From a virus, in IMG/VR virus record IMGVR_UViG_3300022919_000002, positions 1 to 40,370 of that record: a DNA stretch of 40,370 bases. One strand, given 5' to 3'. The notes beneath the pieces are model-generated. The model had not been told where the DNA came from and did not search any database. It worked only from the letters and a program-made list of their open reading frames with translations. Every line of letters starts with the position of its first letter. The stretch's first letter is position 1. The position numbers were made by a program, and so were the translations under genes. Positions 39,442-40,370 of the stretch are shown piece after piece.

Positions 39442-39855
39442 TTAATTTAATTTCCAGAATTTAATTCCTGCTGAAACTTTCACAACAAAATTAATCCCCT
39501 CATCCATATCCTTTTTCTTATCGTATTGACCGAGTACCGCTCCGGCTCTAATACGTAGGTTGTGGAAGCGTATTCCTCCGAGCAAGGCAATTGTACTGTT
39601 TCTGCCAAATCCTCGCTTGACAGACATATTTTGCACTTCTACCATCCATAAGGGCGTTGCTTGGAGTATGGCGTTTATAGCGAAGCCTTGTTTCAGGATT
39701 TGCAGGGTAGCCATATCTCCTTTCCAGTTCTCTATGCCTGCTCCTACGCTAGTCTGCTGTACTCCATTCGAGTATTGGTGTTCGATGGATATGGCGGGGG
39801 CTATTTGGGCGTGGGAGAGCGTGGGGATTAATAGCAAAAATAGGATGTACTTCAT
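39442..39855 (-). CDS. Secreted protein, outer-membrane barrel-like
   Basis: A 137-residue protein from ATG 39855 (an ATG three codons upstream at 39864 overlaps the previous gene). Residues 1-17 are a signal peptide (MKYILFLLLIPTLSHA|Q). The mature part has alternating strands with aromatic ends (AISIEHQYSNG, FAINAILQATPLWMVEVQNM, INFVVKVSAGIKFWKLN), as in small outer membrane barrels. A phage-made surface protein could mask or block a receptor; this is inference. Confidence 0.75.
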   Translation of the reverse strand: MKYILFLLLIPTLSHAQIAPAISIEHQYSNGVQQTSVGAGIENWKGDMATLQILKQGFAINAILQATPLWMVEVQNMSVKRGFGRNSTIALLGGIRFHNLRIRAGAVLGQYDKKKDMDEGINFVVKVSAGIKFWKLN

Positions 39856-39857
39856 GA

Positions 39858-40070
39858 TTACCATTCTATAATTAAGCCGTAATCACCTCGCATCCATTCC
39901 CCGTTATAGACTTTAAATCCGTCATTTATCAGTCTTATTTTTGTTTCATCTGCCACATTTATCCAATGAGGGTAAAACAGTTTGAATTGATCCGATGTAT
40001 TATTTCGTTCAATATCCTTGTGTATTTCATCAAGGCTTTTACATGATTTTATTAAGTCTTTTGCTTTCAT
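39858..40070 (-). CDS. Small protein, unknown function
   Basis: A 70-residue protein without signal peptide, ending in LINDGFKVYNGEWMRGDYGL and IIEW. It is predicted to be helical then strand. It is one of two non-exported genes between the secreted ones. Confidence 0.65.
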   Translation of the reverse strand: MKAKDLIKSCKSLDEIHKDIERNNTSDQFKLFYPHWINVADETKIRLINDGFKVYNGEWMRGDYGLIIEW

Positions 40071-40101
40071 TTCTTATGATTTTTACAGTTTCCTTTGTGG
40101 G

Positions 40102-40370
40102 TTATTCGCATGTGCAATCTTCTTTTCTTTTAATAGCCATCCAAACAATGTAATTATCCGGAATAGCTTCTTTTTTAAGGTTTAAATACCTTGCTACAGG
40201 CAAAGAGTTATAAGCAAGTCTTGGCGTTACAGAATATCCCTTTTGCTGAGTAACATTTACAGATATAGGGTTATTGCCTTGCATTTTAAGAGACACCAAC
40301 ATATAAACAGGAATTGTATCATTACCGTTTTGTGCAAAGGGGTCAACTCTTGACATATAGCCGTTATTAA
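40102..40370 (-). CDS. Secreted small protein, 3' part (continues at 1-209)
   Basis: This is the end of the 116-residue secreted protein whose start lies at 209. The frame stays open to the window edge and 40244-40370 is a second copy of 1-127, so the join is at 40243 to 1. The joined protein ends with two close cysteines (EDCTCE). The apparent start at 40356 is an internal methionine (residue 33). Confidence 0.85.
   Translation of the reverse strand, partial: NNGYMSRVDPFAQNGNDTIPVYMLVSLKMQGNNPISVNVTQQKGYSVTPRLAYNSLPVARYLNLKKEAIPDNYIVWMAIKRKEDCTCE
40244..40370. repeat. Terminal direct repeat (right copy)
   Basis: Exact copy of bases 1-127; see the left copy. Remove one copy to get the circular genome of 40,243 bp. 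Confidence 0.95.

Overview
The window is a complete circular-mapping phage genome opened at an arbitrary point. Bases 1-127 are repeated exactly at 40244-40370, so the unique length is 40,243 bp. One leftward gene is cut by the opening and can be rejoined across the ends. The gene set is that of a tailed phage with a long tail: PBSX-type terminase, portal, HK97-type protease and capsid, a 964-residue tape measure, and an amidase lysis gene. The host is very probably a member of the Bacteroidota. The evidence is promoters of the TTTG-N20-TAnnTTTG type, AT-rich leaders without Shine-Dalgarno sequences, a BT4734/VirE-N primase-like protein, and signal peptides ending in A-x-A-Q. Genus cannot be read from the sequence. 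I found no integrase or partition gene.

Layout. (1) 454-948 is a divergent control region with back-to-back promoters. A leftward transcript from it is full of perfect inverted repeats and tRNA-like acceptor, D and T modules, and ends in an intrinsic terminator. (2) 949-5502, rightward: many small early genes, a GIY-YIG protein, two adenine methyltransferases and a YopX protein. (3) 5503-5669: a promoter followed by a terminator, with competing helices. (4) 5670-16114, rightward: the DNA metabolism module. It holds an AAA/Sak4-like ATPase, Gp157, an SSB-like protein, an SF2 helicase, a VRR-NUC nuclease, a small HTH regulator with a palindromic operator, a RepA-like ATPase, an iteron cluster with a hairpin (likely origin), a primase-like protein, an XRE regulator and a PAPS-reductase-like protein. 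(5) 16127-24440, rightward: packaging, head and major tail genes. (6) 24475-26432, leftward: eight tightly coupled accessory genes placed inside the tail region. (7) 26488-36155, rightward: tail completion, tape measure, baseplate and fibres. (8) 36159-38021, rightward: the lysis region. (9) 421 across the join to 38001, leftward: ten small genes, rich in secreted and membrane proteins.

How it works together. The early genes would protect and replicate the DNA (methylation, annealing, helicase, nuclease, primase), the late genes build and package the virion, and the amidase with membrane proteins lyses the cell. The two leftward operons are dispensable-looking accessory blocks of unknown function. 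The most unusual points are the structured leftward RNA at 454-867, the interleaved helices at 5568-5658, start codons sitting directly on -7 promoter elements (leaderless mRNAs), Sec signal peptides on two genes of the structural module, and the two accessory operons.
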